Both the position numbers and the translations under genes were made by a program. Below, one piece after another: positions 7,404 to 15,639 of a stretch of 35,932 nt of DNA. Below the pieces are notes generated by a model that ran no database searches, was not told the DNA's origin, and saw only the letters and a program-made list of their open reading frames with translations. Source of the DNA: Microcaldota archaeon (GTDB taxonomy: Archaea > Micrarchaeota > Micrarchaeia > Micrarchaeales > CABMGC01); the NCBI GenBank assembly GCA_021810375.1, contig JAJZJB010000006.1, forward strand, positions 1 through 35,932. Reading direction: 5' to 3'. The stretch's first letter is position 1. The number at the start of each line of letters is the position of its first letter.

Positions 7404-8198
7404 TCACCTTGCCCTCTTCGCTATGCGCTCCCCTTCAACCCTCTTCTTGATAGCATAGCTCTCAGGGCTGTTGTTTGCAGCAAGGACCAGCTCGTTTGCA
7501 AGCGCCTCTGCCAGAGGCCGCCTGTTCCTGAATGCGCCTATAAGCGCAGCAAGTGCAATGTTCTTAAGTGCCACATTTATTCTCCTCTGCGCGCTTATGC
7601 CTACTGCTACATTGTAGCTTATCCCACCATACCTTACCCTTGTTGTATCTTCTATAGGTGCAGAGTTCTGCAGTGCGTCTATAAGCACCTGGAGCGGGTT
7701 CTTCCCTGTCTGCTTGTTTACTATGTCAAAGGACTTCTGCACTATGTGCATAACCTTGACCTTCTTCCCCTGGAGTCTTCCTTCCGTCCTTATGACCTTG
7801 CCCCCGACCTTCTTGCCTGTGCCTCCGCGCATCAGCTTGTTCACAAGCCTCTCCACAACGCTTATATGCGAGGCATAATAGGACTGGAACTTTCTCCTGC
7901 CATATATGTTCGGATAAACATAAGACTTCAAGTTCACGTACTGCTCAATGCTCCTGTCAGTTATCGCAACTTCGTTAGGGTTGTACTTTCCGAAGACAAG
8001 CACCCCAGAGTAATTGTCTTTCTTCTCCCCTGCCGGTTGTGCAACTTTCTTCTCCTGCGCCGCAGGAGCGCCCTCTGCCGATCGCTCCTCACCGACAGAT
8101 ACTTCTGTATCCTTCTTCGGCGCTGCTCTCCTCCTTCTCGGCTTGGCAGCTGCCCGCGTCTCTGTCGCATTCTGGTTTGTATCTGTAGTCTCAGCCAT
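7404..8198 (-). CDS. rps7: 30S ribosomal protein S7 with N-terminal extension
   Basis: uS7 nucleates the small-subunit head. The core is clear: NIYGRRKFQSYYASHISVVERLVNKLMRGG, GKNPLQVLIDALQNSAPIEDTTRV, and RRPLAEALANELVLAANN, ending in the usual basic KKRVEGERIAKRAR. About 65 N-terminal residues are low-complexity (Ala, Arg, Lys, Glu) and are not part of the usual core. The ATG at 8198 is preferred over the upstream ATG at 8207 because GAGATGAT lies at proper spacing; the upstream ATG would give an ATGA overlap with S12. Operon member. Confidence 0.93.
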   Translation of the reverse strand: MAETTDTNQNATETRAAAKPRRRRAAPKKDTEVSVGEERSAEGAPAAQEKKVAQPAGEKKDNYSGVLVFGKYNPNEVAITDRSIEQYVNLKSYVYPNIYGRRKFQSYYASHISVVERLVNKLMRGGTGKKVGGKVIRTEGRLQGKKVKVMHIVQKSFDIVNKQTGKNPLQVLIDALQNSAPIEDTTRVRYGGISYNVAVGISAQRRINVALKNIALAALIGAFRNRRPLAEALANELVLAANNSPESYAIKKRVEGERIAKRAR

Positions 8199-8203
8199 AA
8201 GAA

Positions 8204-8632
8204 TCATCTCTTGGGCTTTTCCTTCCTGCCCTTTACTACTTCAAAAAGGTCCGCTCCATTGACCGCGACGACCCTGAACCTTAGCCCAGGTATGGAACCC
8301 ATAGCCCCCCTCTGGGAGCCTCCCATACCCTGTATCGTCACTTCGTCGTGCTCTTCTATGAAGTTTATTGAGCCGTCGTATGGCACATAAGCTCCAACGA
8401 CCTTGCCATTCTTGACAACTTGTACACGGACGCATTTTATTAGGCCTGAGTGGGGTTGCTTCTGCTGGAGAACGAATTTCTGCAGCACCAGCGCCTTTGC
8501 CATCGGCACTGTGCCAACCGGGTCGTATCGTTTCTTGATCTTGAAGTACTTTCTCTTCCACCACTTGTTGAGCATCCTGTGCTTCTTCCTTTTCTTCACA
8601 AGTTCTCTTGCTGCAAATTCTCCTTTTGGCAT
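8204..8632 (-). CDS. rps12: 30S ribosomal protein S12
   Basis: uS12 sits at the decoding centre. The 142-residue protein shows the archaeal-type core: KALVLQKFVLQQKQPHSGLIKCVRVQ includes the conserved KQPNSA-like loop, here KQPHSG. YVPYDGSINFIEEHDEVTIQGMGG and GAMGSIPGLRFRVVAVNG follow. The ATG at 8632 gives the typical MPKGEFAARELVKKRKK start; a GTG at 8641 is also in frame. It lies just after L30e and overlaps or abuts S7. Confidence 0.94.
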   Translation of the reverse strand: MPKGEFAARELVKKRKKHRMLNKWWKRKYFKIKKRYDPVGTVPMAKALVLQKFVLQQKQPHSGLIKCVRVQVVKNGKVVGAYVPYDGSINFIEEHDEVTIQGMGGSQRGAMGSIPGLRFRVVAVNGADLFEVVKGRKEKPKR

Positions 8633-8644
8633 ATATTCCACTGA

Positions 8645-8947
8645 TTAAGCGTATTCCTCATTAAGTATCTTTGAGTTTCCAGCCTCTACTATTGCAAGGC
8701 TGTTGACTGAGTAAGGCCTTCCGCACGCAGCGCCAAGCTCCAGGGAGTTGCCCTTGAACTTAATGAGCTTTATGCCCGCTATATTGCAGAGATGCATTAT
8801 GTCATCCACTACTCCTTTCTTGCCTCCTGAAGCAATGACTATTGCCCTGGCGCTGTTTGAGCTTATGGTCCTGAATACACTTCTGTGGCCGAAGCTAACG
8901 TTGCCCGTGTCAATAGCCAATCTAAGGTCATTGGTTAAGTCACTCAT
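8645..8947 (-). CDS. rpl30e: 50S ribosomal protein L30e
   Basis: A 100-residue member of the L7Ae/L30e/S12e kink-turn-binding fold. The opening LRLAIDTGNVSFGHRS matches the archaeal L30e N-terminus (usually ..A..TGKV..G...), followed by ARAIVIASGGKKGVVDDIMHLC, IKLIKFKGNSLELGAACGRPYSVNSLAIVEAG. The start is the ATG at 8947; a TTG three codons upstream is also possible. In many archaea nusA lies between L30e and S12, and rpoA2 lies upstream; both are missing here, and L30e has its own promoter. Confidence 0.93.
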   Translation of the reverse strand: MSDLTNDLRLAIDTGNVSFGHRSVFRTISSNSARAIVIASGGKKGVVDDIMHLCNIAGIKLIKFKGNSLELGAACGRPYSVNSLAIVEAGNSKILNEEYA

Positions 8948-8969
8948 GGTAGTCAATTAAGGCTGGCTT

Positions 8970-8990
8970 AAGAAAGAATGCGGAGCATTC
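8970..8990 (-). promoter_or_regulatory. Hairpin plus T-rich tail in the L30e leader
   Basis: On the minus strand GAATGC-tcc-GCATTC is a perfect 6-bp stem with a 3-nt loop, followed by TTTCTT, inside the roughly 60-nt leader between the TATA box and the L30e start. It looks like a small attenuator or a processing signal. I searched the leader for a kink-turn for L30e autoregulation and did not find one. Confidence 0.35.
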
Positions 8991-9027
8991 GCGTTACAAA
9001 AAGCCTATGCTTATCATATCTTTGAAA

Positions 9028-9041
9028 AGGTATATAAATCT
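9028..9041 (-). promoter_or_regulatory. TATA box of the L30e-S12-S7-EF-2 operon
   Basis: Minus-strand AGATTTATATACC is a good TATA match about 85 bases before the L30e ATG, implying a leader of about 60 nt. Confidence 0.5.
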
Positions 9042-9305
9042 TGATAACAGCACCGGCAAGGAACTTGACATTTACATTTCATTACCTAGTCAAACCCAAA
9101 CCTTCACATTCTGTATCGCATAAAGTATGCAATCACACAGGAAAATACGCGTATTTTGACTTTTTTGAGGTTTTGTAGAAATCTTAGAAACATTGATACA
9201 AAGCAGCTGAGGTACCGATGGATATTGTAAACAACATCAACAACTTCCATCTACATTATCTGCATCTTCAAGAGCATGCATAGCAAGCGATCCTAGTGAA
9301 GCGTT
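9042..9305. other. Gene-poor gap with a 16-bp perfect palindrome
   Basis: No convincing gene lies between the L30e promoter and the pilin-like gene. AAAATACGCGTATTTT at 9142-9157 is a perfect 16-bp palindrome, followed by GACTTTTTTGAGG, about 100 bases upstream of the L30e TATA box. It could be a regulator-binding site or part of the transcript end of the surface-protein gene. A 21-codon plus-strand ORF (9218-9283, His-rich, behind GAGGT) is the only ORF-like element. Confidence 0.4.
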
Positions 9306-10856
9306 TTACTGTACGGCACCGAAGCTGACGCCAGGCATGACTCCGTTGGGCGGGTAGGCACGCATATAGAACCACACTACGTTTATAGGATTCCCTATTA
9401 CTGATGTGGATGTATAATACGAAGCCGAAATGCCAACATAGCCATTCGTAGCACCCTTGTCGTTAGCAGCAGTGTAACTTGTTGCAGCTAAAGTTGTTAA
9501 TGAAGTTGCAGTTTCTCCGTATCCAGCATATAAAGTACCACTCCACGTTCCGGCAGCGTCGGTTATGCTCATAGTATAAGGTGTAGAAACTGCACCTTGA
9601 TATTCACTATTTACAACCCACGACACCAAATCATTCAGGAAAGAAATAAATCCTGCGCCATTAGAAGCTTGTTGCTCAATAAACCTATAACCAAGCGTAT
9701 CTATAGCATTTGGGGTAGCTACTGCTATTATTCCTACCCTTGCATTTGCTTCTCCAGTGTAATTGAAAGCCATACTTAATATATAATTTCCATTTGCAGG
9801 GTAGCTTGTACTTTCAATTAAAGCTGCCGGGCCTCCATTATAACTGCCAGTTGTAGCCGTTTGCTGCAAGTAGCCGTTTGCAGTTGTCCACGTTCCACCA
9901 ACAAAAGTAAATGATGTCCAGCTTTTTCCGCCATATTGTGTAAACACACTCTCTCCATCGTCATACTGGGCATAGGTGCTAGAGAGCTGGGGCGCCTCTC
10001 CTATTCCGTTTGCGCCTGTGCTCGATAGCAGGTTCGTGGTTGGACTTGCAAAACCAAGGTAAACGGTTATAGAGTTAGACGCAGGTATGCCGTTCGCCAG
10101 GTTGAGCCATGCCGTGATGGTGCCGCTGCTGTTGCTCTCTATCCATGCAGGTATAACAGATCCGCCTTCAGTAAAGAATTCAAAATTTGCGGTATTGCCG
10201 CTGTAATTTATGTAGTTAGAATAGCCTGGTCCGGAGAACTGCACCATCTGCTGGAAAGGCGCAGGCGTGGCGGATGTCTGCGAATTTGTAAGTGTAATCG
10301 GCACATAAGCAACTATGCCTGAAGGCACGGCAGAAGGTTTAGGCTGCAGGATAGCACTGGAACTTGAAGCGGCTTTCACAGACAATGCAGCTATCTCTAC
10401 AGTCTGTGTTCCTCCGGATCCTGTATAACTGATATACACGTGGCCAGTAAGTAGCGTGCCTAACGCATAGGATGATGGATACGGTAAGCCCGTAGGAAGT
10501 TGAATGCTAACAGTTGCAACCTGTCCAGGTTGCAACGTTCCCACGCTTGCACTTGCGGCAACGCCCAATGACCCGCCGCTTGGAACGAAATAAACGTTTA
10601 CATTGCTAAGGGATACCGCAGTTGCCTGGCCAATATTTAAACTGAGAATGCCGCCTGTCGAGAGAGTTGCGTCTTGGCAGTAGTATCCTGCAACGGCTAC
10701 ACAGCTTGTTCCCAGAGAAGATGCCCCGTTAAAGACTCCTAGGTAATACAAGACCCCCAGGACTATTGCGATGATGAGGATTGCCCATCCGTATGTCATC
10801 AGGTATTCCGTGGCGCTTTGCACTTTTCTGTTCTTTTGTGTAGATCTGCCATGCAT
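9306..10856 (-). CDS. Class III signal-peptide surface protein, DUF2341-like
   Basis: A 516-residue exported protein. The N-terminus has basic residues (KNRK) directly before the hydrophobic core QSATEYLMTYGWAILIIAIV: the archaeal class III (type IV pilin-like) signal, with the predicted cleavage before Gln and the Glu at +5. Residues ~60-170 are a beta-rich Ser/Gly/Val region. From ~185 on, VPITLTNSQTS..., FEFFTEGGSVIPAWIES and ITVYLGF match the DUF2341 pattern, followed by a jelly-roll-like sequence that could be a lectin/glucanase-type fold. Pilin-type assembly plus a carbohydrate-binding-like domain suggests a minor pilin or adhesin. A GGTATTTATT promoter precedes the ATG. The assembly-type ATPase at 15803 is the only pilus machinery gene in the window. 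Confidence 0.8.
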   Translation of the reverse strand: MHGRSTQKNRKVQSATEYLMTYGWAILIIAIVLGVLYYLGVFNGASSLGTSCVAVAGYYCQDATLSTGGILSLNIGQATAVSLSNVNVYFVPSGGSLGVAASASVGTLQPGQVATVSIQLPTGLPYPSSYALGTLLTGHVYISYTGSGGTQTVEIAALSVKAASSSSAILQPKPSAVPSGIVAYVPITLTNSQTSATPAPFQQMVQFSGPGYSNYINYSGNTANFEFFTEGGSVIPAWIESNSSGTITAWLNLANGIPASNSITVYLGFASPTTNLLSSTGANGIGEAPQLSSTYAQYDDGESVFTQYGGKSWTSFTFVGGTWTTANGYLQQTATTGSYNGGPAALIESTSYPANGNYILSMAFNYTGEANARVGIIAVATPNAIDTLGYRFIEQQASNGAGFISFLNDLVSWVVNSEYQGAVSTPYTMSITDAAGTWSGTLYAGYGETATSLTTLAATSYTAANDKGATNGYVGISASYYTSTSVIGNPINVVWFYMRAYPPNGVMPGVSFGAVQ

Positions 10857-10883
10857 ACTCTCACGGATACTATCAAGAAAAAC

Positions 10884-10893
10884 AATAAATACC
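10884..10893 (-). promoter_or_regulatory. TATA box for the pilin-like surface protein
   Basis: Minus-strand GGTATTTATT lies 28-37 bases before the ATG at 10856, so the leader is about 10 nt. Confidence 0.5.
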
Positions 10894-11070
10894 TTCCATG
10901 AATCCGTTCAGATAATATCCCGGCATACACATAAAACCAATACATGCGTGTCGGGTGATGAACTCATAAAACGATCTTCATTACGGAAATGATTTTAGAA
11001 GACCCACATACATGGGATAAAGCCAGGCCGTTTAAGTTCAAATGCCAAGTTCCTAACCGGCCCTGAAATG

Positions 11071-12456
11071 CTATCTGCCTGCCATGCGCCTGGGGTCAAG
11101 TATTTTCCTTAATTGCTCCTTGCCGAGCACCTTCATCTCAAGGCAAACTTGCATGACTGTCTTGTTTTCCTTATATGCCTTTTTTGCTATCTCTGCCGCC
11201 TTGCTGTATCCTATATAAGGGTTTAGTGCAGTGGCTATGGAGAGGTCTTCATTTACCTGCCTGGACATCTCCTTCCTGGAAGCCACGACCCCCCTCACGC
11301 ATCTCTCCGAGAATGCATTTACCGCATTGGAAAGTATGCTTATGCCGAATATAATATTATACGCAATTATCGGCGTGAATACGTTGAGCTCCAGCTGTGC
11401 GTCCTCTGCGGCATTTGTCACAGTCCTGTCTACGCCCATTATCTGCAGGCAGACCATGCCCAGCATTTCAGGTATACTCGGGTTGACCTTCCCAGGCATT
11501 ATTGAGGATCCTGGCATGATCGATGGCAGTATGAGTTCGTGCATGCCTGCCCTGGGTCCCGAAGCGAGGAGCCTGAAATCGCTTGATATCTTCATGAGCA
11601 CCACCGCAACTTCCTTGATTGCGTCGTTGAGAGCAAGTATCTCAACCCTGTTCTGGGTGGTAGCAAACCTGTTCGTGCTAGCTATAAACCTTTCTCCTGT
11701 TATCCTGTTGAGCTCAATGATTGCATATTTCGAGTATTCCCGCCCCGCGTTCAGGCCTGTTCCTACTGCAGTGCCTCCCAGAGGCAATTCAAGCAGCTCA
11801 TCTGCTGCGCGCTCCAGCATCTTAGTAACCCGCTCTATTTCCCCAGCATATCCGGAGAATTCTTCGCCCAACGTCATCGGCACCGCATCCTGAAGATGCG
11901 TCCTGCCTATCTTGACTATGTCTGCAAATTCCCTTGATTTTGCATACATGAGTATCTGCAGGTGCCGCAGCTGCGGCATCAGCCTCTTCTCTACGGAGAG
12001 CCTCGCCGCTATGTTCAGTGCAGATGGATATGTATCATTTGTCGACTGTGACATATTAACGTGGTCGTTGGGGTGTACTATTGAGTAGTCGCCTTTCTTT
12101 CCTCCCAGGATGCCTATCGCCATGTTTGCGATAACCTCGTTTACATTCATGTTTGTGCTGGTGCCTGCGCCAGCCTGGAAGATGTCTATAGGAAATTGGT
12201 CATCACCCCTCCTCTTGAGAAGCGACTTGCAGGCCCTTGCAATCGCTGTGCCCCTCCTCCTGTCCAGCTTCCCTGCCTTCATGTTTGCCAGGACCGCGGC
12301 TTCCTTAAGCATTAAATATGCGTCTATCAGCTCCGCCGGCACGCGTATCCCAGATATCCGGAAATTCTCCAGTGTCCTTGCTGTGTCTGAGCCGTAGTAT
12401 GCATTCCCCGGAACCTTAACATTGCCCAGTGCGTCCTTTTCTATCCTATACCTCAT
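11071..12456 (-). CDS. fumC: Class II fumarase (fumarase/aspartase superfamily)
   Basis: A 461-residue lyase that would interconvert fumarate and malate. It carries the superfamily signature GSSIMPGKVNPSIPE, the substrate loops TSTNMNVNEVIANMA and SQSTNDTYPSALNIA, and GRTHLQDAVPMTLGEEFSGY. Fumarase-like traits are the THLQDA histidine, MPGKVNP, and the C-terminal LNPYIGYSKAAEIAKKAYKE. Some positions, such as HPNDHVN and AVPMTLG, are closer to aspartate ammonia-lyase, so that activity is not excluded. The ATG follows GGGATGATTG, which overlaps the SdhB stop. Its place directly after sdhB supports fumarase. Gap 10894-11070 upstream of the next gene holds nothing clear. Confidence 0.85.
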   Translation of the reverse strand: MRYRIEKDALGNVKVPGNAYYGSDTARTLENFRISGIRVPAELIDAYLMLKEAAVLANMKAGKLDRRRGTAIARACKSLLKRRGDDQFPIDIFQAGAGTSTNMNVNEVIANMAIGILGGKKGDYSIVHPNDHVNMSQSTNDTYPSALNIAARLSVEKRLMPQLRHLQILMYAKSREFADIVKIGRTHLQDAVPMTLGEEFSGYAGEIERVTKMLERAADELLELPLGGTAVGTGLNAGREYSKYAIIELNRITGERFIASTNRFATTQNRVEILALNDAIKEVAVVLMKISSDFRLLASGPRAGMHELILPSIMPGSSIMPGKVNPSIPEMLGMVCLQIMGVDRTVTNAAEDAQLELNVFTPIIAYNIIFGISILSNAVNAFSERCVRGVVASRKEMSRQVNEDLSIATALNPYIGYSKAAEIAKKAYKENKTVMQVCLEMKVLGKEQLRKILDPRRMAGR

Positions 12457-12460
12457 GCAA

Positions 12461-13456
12461 TCATCCCTCCTCTTTTTTTGCCATATCCTTCATCAATTCT
12501 CCTTTCAGGAGCTGTATTGCTCCGGCCGGGTCAACTCCTTTCGGGCACACCTTCGAGCAGGCCCCGGCGAATTCGCATCCCCACACTCCGTCCAGCGTGT
12601 CAACTTCAAGCAGCCTCTTTACCCCCTTCTGATCTGCTTTATCTGCATGGTATCTATATACCTGCGAAAGTGCCTGTGGGCCTATGAACTCCGGATTGGA
12701 ATTGACTACGGGGCACGCGTCGAGGCAGAGCCCGCACATTATGCAGTACGAGTAAGGCAAGAACTTGTCGATATCTTCGCGACTGAGCTTGAACGGCTCC
12801 TTGGCTCCGTATTTCTCGCGCTTGTCATGCCTGTACAGCCCCGGATCTACGGACATGTGCCTCTCGAAGAAATCATCGAAGTCGGTAACGAGGTCCTTAA
12901 GCAGAGGATGCCCATACATGGGCTCTACCGTTATCTCATGGTCTGCCATCTTGTCGAATACGTTGGTCTCGCATGCCAGCGAAGGCTTGCCGTTTATCAC
13001 CATGCCACACGAGCCGCATATACCCATCCTGCAGCTGTATCTTACCGCAAGGGTCGGATCCTGCTTGCTCCGTATGTCCAGCAAAGCAGAGAGGACAGTG
13101 GTGTTCTTGTCCGCCTCGACCTTATACACCTCGTTTCGCATTGCCTTATTCTCATTATCGAACCTGTTGACCACAATGTCTATCATCTTTGTCCCGCTGC
13201 CGGTCCTTTCCTGCACCTGCCGGCCTATCTGCATGCGTAAAGGCATAGCCACCTCCTCCGCAACGTGGCGTTTGTGTATATACACCTCAGCAAATCCTAT
13301 AACCCCGAAGACTATCAGGCCAAGTGATGCTAGCGCAAGCAGTACCGTGCTAACAAGGTACATGCCATAGAATGTGCTTATTATCCTCAGGTAGAGGAGT
13401 ATTGGCACGCCCACTAGCGATGCATAAAGCAGTATCATGAACCTAGATGCCCTCAT
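12461..13456 (-). CDS. sdhB: Succinate dehydrogenase Fe-S subunit fused to a two-helix membrane anchor
   Basis: A 331-residue protein. Residues ~88 on are SdhB: the [2Fe-2S] site CRMGICGSCGMV...C (C-x4-C-x2-C then C), the [4Fe-4S] site CIMCGLCLDACPVV, and the [3Fe-4S] site CEFAGACSKVCPKG. Unusually, the first ~60 residues are two transmembrane helices (FMILLYASLVGVPILLYLRI, then YLVSTVLLALASLGLIVFGV), so the electron-transfer subunit carries part of the anchor. The start at 13456 overlaps the sdhC stop as ATGA; the longer frame in the ORF track runs into sdhC and is not needed. Electrons from SdhA pass through its clusters to quinone. Third gene of the operon. Confidence 0.9.
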   Translation of the reverse strand: MRASRFMILLYASLVGVPILLYLRIISTFYGMYLVSTVLLALASLGLIVFGVIGFAEVYIHKRHVAEEVAMPLRMQIGRQVQERTGSGTKMIDIVVNRFDNENKAMRNEVYKVEADKNTTVLSALLDIRSKQDPTLAVRYSCRMGICGSCGMVINGKPSLACETNVFDKMADHEITVEPMYGHPLLKDLVTDFDDFFERHMSVDPGLYRHDKREKYGAKEPFKLSREDIDKFLPYSYCIMCGLCLDACPVVNSNPEFIGPQALSQVYRYHADKADQKGVKRLLEVDTLDGVWGCEFAGACSKVCPKGVDPAGAIQLLKGELMKDMAKKEEG

Positions 13457-13869
13457 ACCAACCACATTGCAGATATTATTATGAATCCCAGCACCCACAC
13501 TGCAAGGATGCCGTATGGAAATGCCCGGTATGCAGCCAGGGCCGACTTATTCTTGACAGCAAAGTTAACGAATGACTGGTTTACGTCAGGCGAGGAAAGC
13601 CCCCTGCTGGCTATCAGCGCAAAGGCTTTCGCAGTCTCGTAGACATGCGGCGTTATAAGTGCCCAGACTACCAGCACCATCACCTCTATGTATCCTGTGT
13701 TTATGTATTGCGGTGCAAAAATCATTGTGCCAAGTATAGCAATTCCTATTATTACCGACGCGAAGATCAGGATCCTATACGCCGCCATGTGCACAAAGCC
13801 CTCTATGTCGAATCCGAGAAGCCTCAGTATATTCCTCTGCCTTCCCCTAGTGTCGTAAGTCTCTTTCAT
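13453..13869 (-). CDS. sdhC: Succinate dehydrogenase membrane subunit, SdhC-like
   Basis: A 138-residue membrane protein with three predicted helices (around MAAYRILIFASVIIGIAILG, IEVMVLVVWALITPHV and YGILAVWVLGFIIISAMWLV). It lies between sdhA and sdhB and overlaps the latter by ATGA. I identify it by position and topology: no family motif is strong enough alone. Together with the two helices on SdhB it would give five, the number of helices in single-polypeptide (type B) anchors. The ATG at 13869 is chosen because GAGTGAT precedes it; a GTG at 13878 and an ATG at 13875 are alternatives. Haem ligands cannot be assigned. Confidence 0.75.
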   Translation of the reverse strand: MKETYDTRGRQRNILRLLGFDIEGFVHMAAYRILIFASVIIGIAILGTMIFAPQYINTGYIEVMVLVVWALITPHVYETAKAFALIASRGLSSPDVNQSFVNFAVKNKSALAAYRAFPYGILAVWVLGFIIISAMWLV

Positions 13870-13878
13870 TAGCATCAC

Positions 13879-15621
13879 TCAATAAACCCTCGGCTGCGGC
13901 TTCCATTTCGTTATGCTTACTGGCATATAGCTTATCCTGCAGCCTGCAATGCCCTTCTGTATTATTGTGTGCTTAAGCCAGTGCTTATCGTCACGCTCTG
14001 GATATTCCCTTACCGCATGTGCGCCTCTACTCTCTCTCCTACGCAACGCGCACTCAGCTACCAGCAGCCCCAGTTCCACCATGCTTCCTATTTCCAGGGC
14101 ATCCCGTAGGTTCGCGTTATACGTCCTCCTCTTGTCCTTTATGTATATGTCTGCAAAACGCGATCTTATGCGCGAGAGATCCTTTCTTGCGCGTGCCATT
14201 CCCTTCGTGTTCCTATATACGTAAAGGTGCTTGCTCATTGTGTTCTGCAACTCAGTGTACAAGGCATAAGGATCCTCGCTGCCCTTTCCTGAGAGCATCT
14301 CCTCTATCCGTCTTTCCTCCTGCCACGCCTTGTCCTCTGCAATCTTGCTCTTTCCAGCCTTATTGTGTGCCACATGCCTTGCAACTGCAATTCCAACTAT
14401 CCTGCCCCACACGGAGCACTGGCTCAGTGAGTTGCTGCCCAGCCTGTTTGAGCCGTGCACGCTAACGCATGCGCATTCACCAACAGCCCAGAGTCCTTCG
14501 GCATGCCCGGATCCAGCGCCAAGCATTATGTTCCCGGCCGTGTTTGTGTGTATTCCACCCATCGTGAAATGCGCAGCAGGCCGCACAGGCAAAGGCTCGG
14601 TTGCCGGATCCAGTCCCAGCATCTTTCTGGATATATCCCGTATCATCGGCAATCTTTCGTCTATAAGCTTCTGATCAAGGTGCCTCAAGTCAAGATGCAC
14701 ATACCCTAGCCCGGAGAGCCTGTCGGAGAAACCCCTGCCCTTCTCTATTTCCGTTACTATGGCCCTAGAGACTATGTCCCTTGGGGCAAGCTCCATCTTG
14801 GATTTTGCATATGTCTCCATGAAGCGTTTGCCCTCTGCGTTTATGAGGTATGCCCCCTCCCCGCGTGCAGCCTCGGTTATGAGAATGCCGCTTGGCACAA
14901 GTGCCGTTGGATGAAACTGCACAAATTCAATATCCTTCAGAGGAAGGCCAGCTCTGTATGCCAGCGCGATTCCATCTCCTGTGCTCGAATATGAGGTGGT
15001 AGTGAAATCATATATGCGTGAAAACCCCCCTGTAGCAATGACGCATGCGCCTGATCTTATGAACGTTGATTCTCCGGTTGCTATATCAATCATATGCAGG
15101 CCCAGGAACTTCCCCTTCTCAACAATCAGCGAGGTCACCATGTGCTCATGGAAGATCTCTATCCCCTTGTGCGATGTCAATTCGTCATAGAGCGCGCGCA
15201 TCATGAAGAATCCTGTCTTGTCTGCCGCGAAGGCCGTCCTGTTAACGCTCATGCCTCCGAAGGCTCGCTCGTTTATGTGTCCATCACGGTTCCGGTTCCA
15301 CGGCACCCCCAGATGCTCAAAGAACTTGATCTCTTTCGGCGCGTTCTTTACGAGGATCTCTACCGCATCTTGGTCTGCGAGATAGTCGGATCCCTTTATC
15401 GTATCGTATGCATGAAGGTGCTCAGAATCCTTGTTCTCGACAGGATACAGCACCCCGGATATCCCTCCTTCCGCAGCAACGGAGTGGCTGCGCATAGCGT
15501 GTATCTTTGATATCAGTGCAATACTGAGCTTCTCAGACGATTCAAGCTCCGCATGCAACGCGGTGGTCATGCCGGCTATGCCACTTCCAATCACCACCAC
15601 ATCGAAATCCCTGGTTTGCAT
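13879..15621 (-). CDS. sdhA: Succinate dehydrogenase/fumarate reductase flavoprotein subunit
   Basis: A 580-residue flavoprotein that oxidises succinate in the TCA cycle. Motifs: FAD-binding FDVVVIGSGIAGMTTALHAE, the covalent-FAD histidine in RSHSVAAEGG, substrate-site HPTALVPSGILITEAARGEGA, the active-site RDIVSRA, HFTMGGIHTNTAG, and GSNRLGSNSL. The ORF track's first 24 residues are hydrophobic upstream sequence; the ATG at 15621 starts the Rossmann motif at the normal distance and sits just after a TATA box (CTTTTATATTTT). First gene of sdhA-sdhC-sdhB-fum, with gaps of a few bases or overlaps. Confidence 0.95.
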   Translation of the reverse strand: MQTRDFDVVVIGSGIAGMTTALHAELESSEKLSIALISKIHAMRSHSVAAEGGISGVLYPVENKDSEHLHAYDTIKGSDYLADQDAVEILVKNAPKEIKFFEHLGVPWNRNRDGHINERAFGGMSVNRTAFAADKTGFFMMRALYDELTSHKGIEIFHEHMVTSLIVEKGKFLGLHMIDIATGESTFIRSGACVIATGGFSRIYDFTTTSYSSTGDGIALAYRAGLPLKDIEFVQFHPTALVPSGILITEAARGEGAYLINAEGKRFMETYAKSKMELAPRDIVSRAIVTEIEKGRGFSDRLSGLGYVHLDLRHLDQKLIDERLPMIRDISRKMLGLDPATEPLPVRPAAHFTMGGIHTNTAGNIMLGAGSGHAEGLWAVGECACVSVHGSNRLGSNSLSQCSVWGRIVGIAVARHVAHNKAGKSKIAEDKAWQEERRIEEMLSGKGSEDPYALYTELQNTMSKHLYVYRNTKGMARARKDLSRIRSRFADIYIKDKRRTYNANLRDALEIGSMVELGLLVAECALRRRESRGAHAVREYPERDDKHWLKHTIIQKGIAGCRISYMPVSITKWKPQPRVY

Positions 15622-15639
15622 GCTACCAATTACTATCCT

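Noticed and set aside
7260-8390. Plus-strand ORF of 376 aa
   Set aside because: It is the antisense of EF-2, S7 and S12, all with clear family motifs; its translation is Cys/Leu/Pro/Ser-rich and has no recognisable domain.
8948-9010. Search for a kink-turn in the L30e leader
   Set aside because: UUGA and UGA/GA elements near the start cannot be flanked by a matching C-stem; only the simple hairpin remains.
10955-11070. GTGATGA resembling box C of a C/D guide RNA
   Set aside because: No matching CTGA boxes at suitable spacing; the only CTGA is about 100 bases away.
12422-13240. Plus-strand ORF of 272 aa
   Set aside because: Antisense shadow of sdhB and the start of the fumarase gene, both of which carry full catalytic or cluster motifs.
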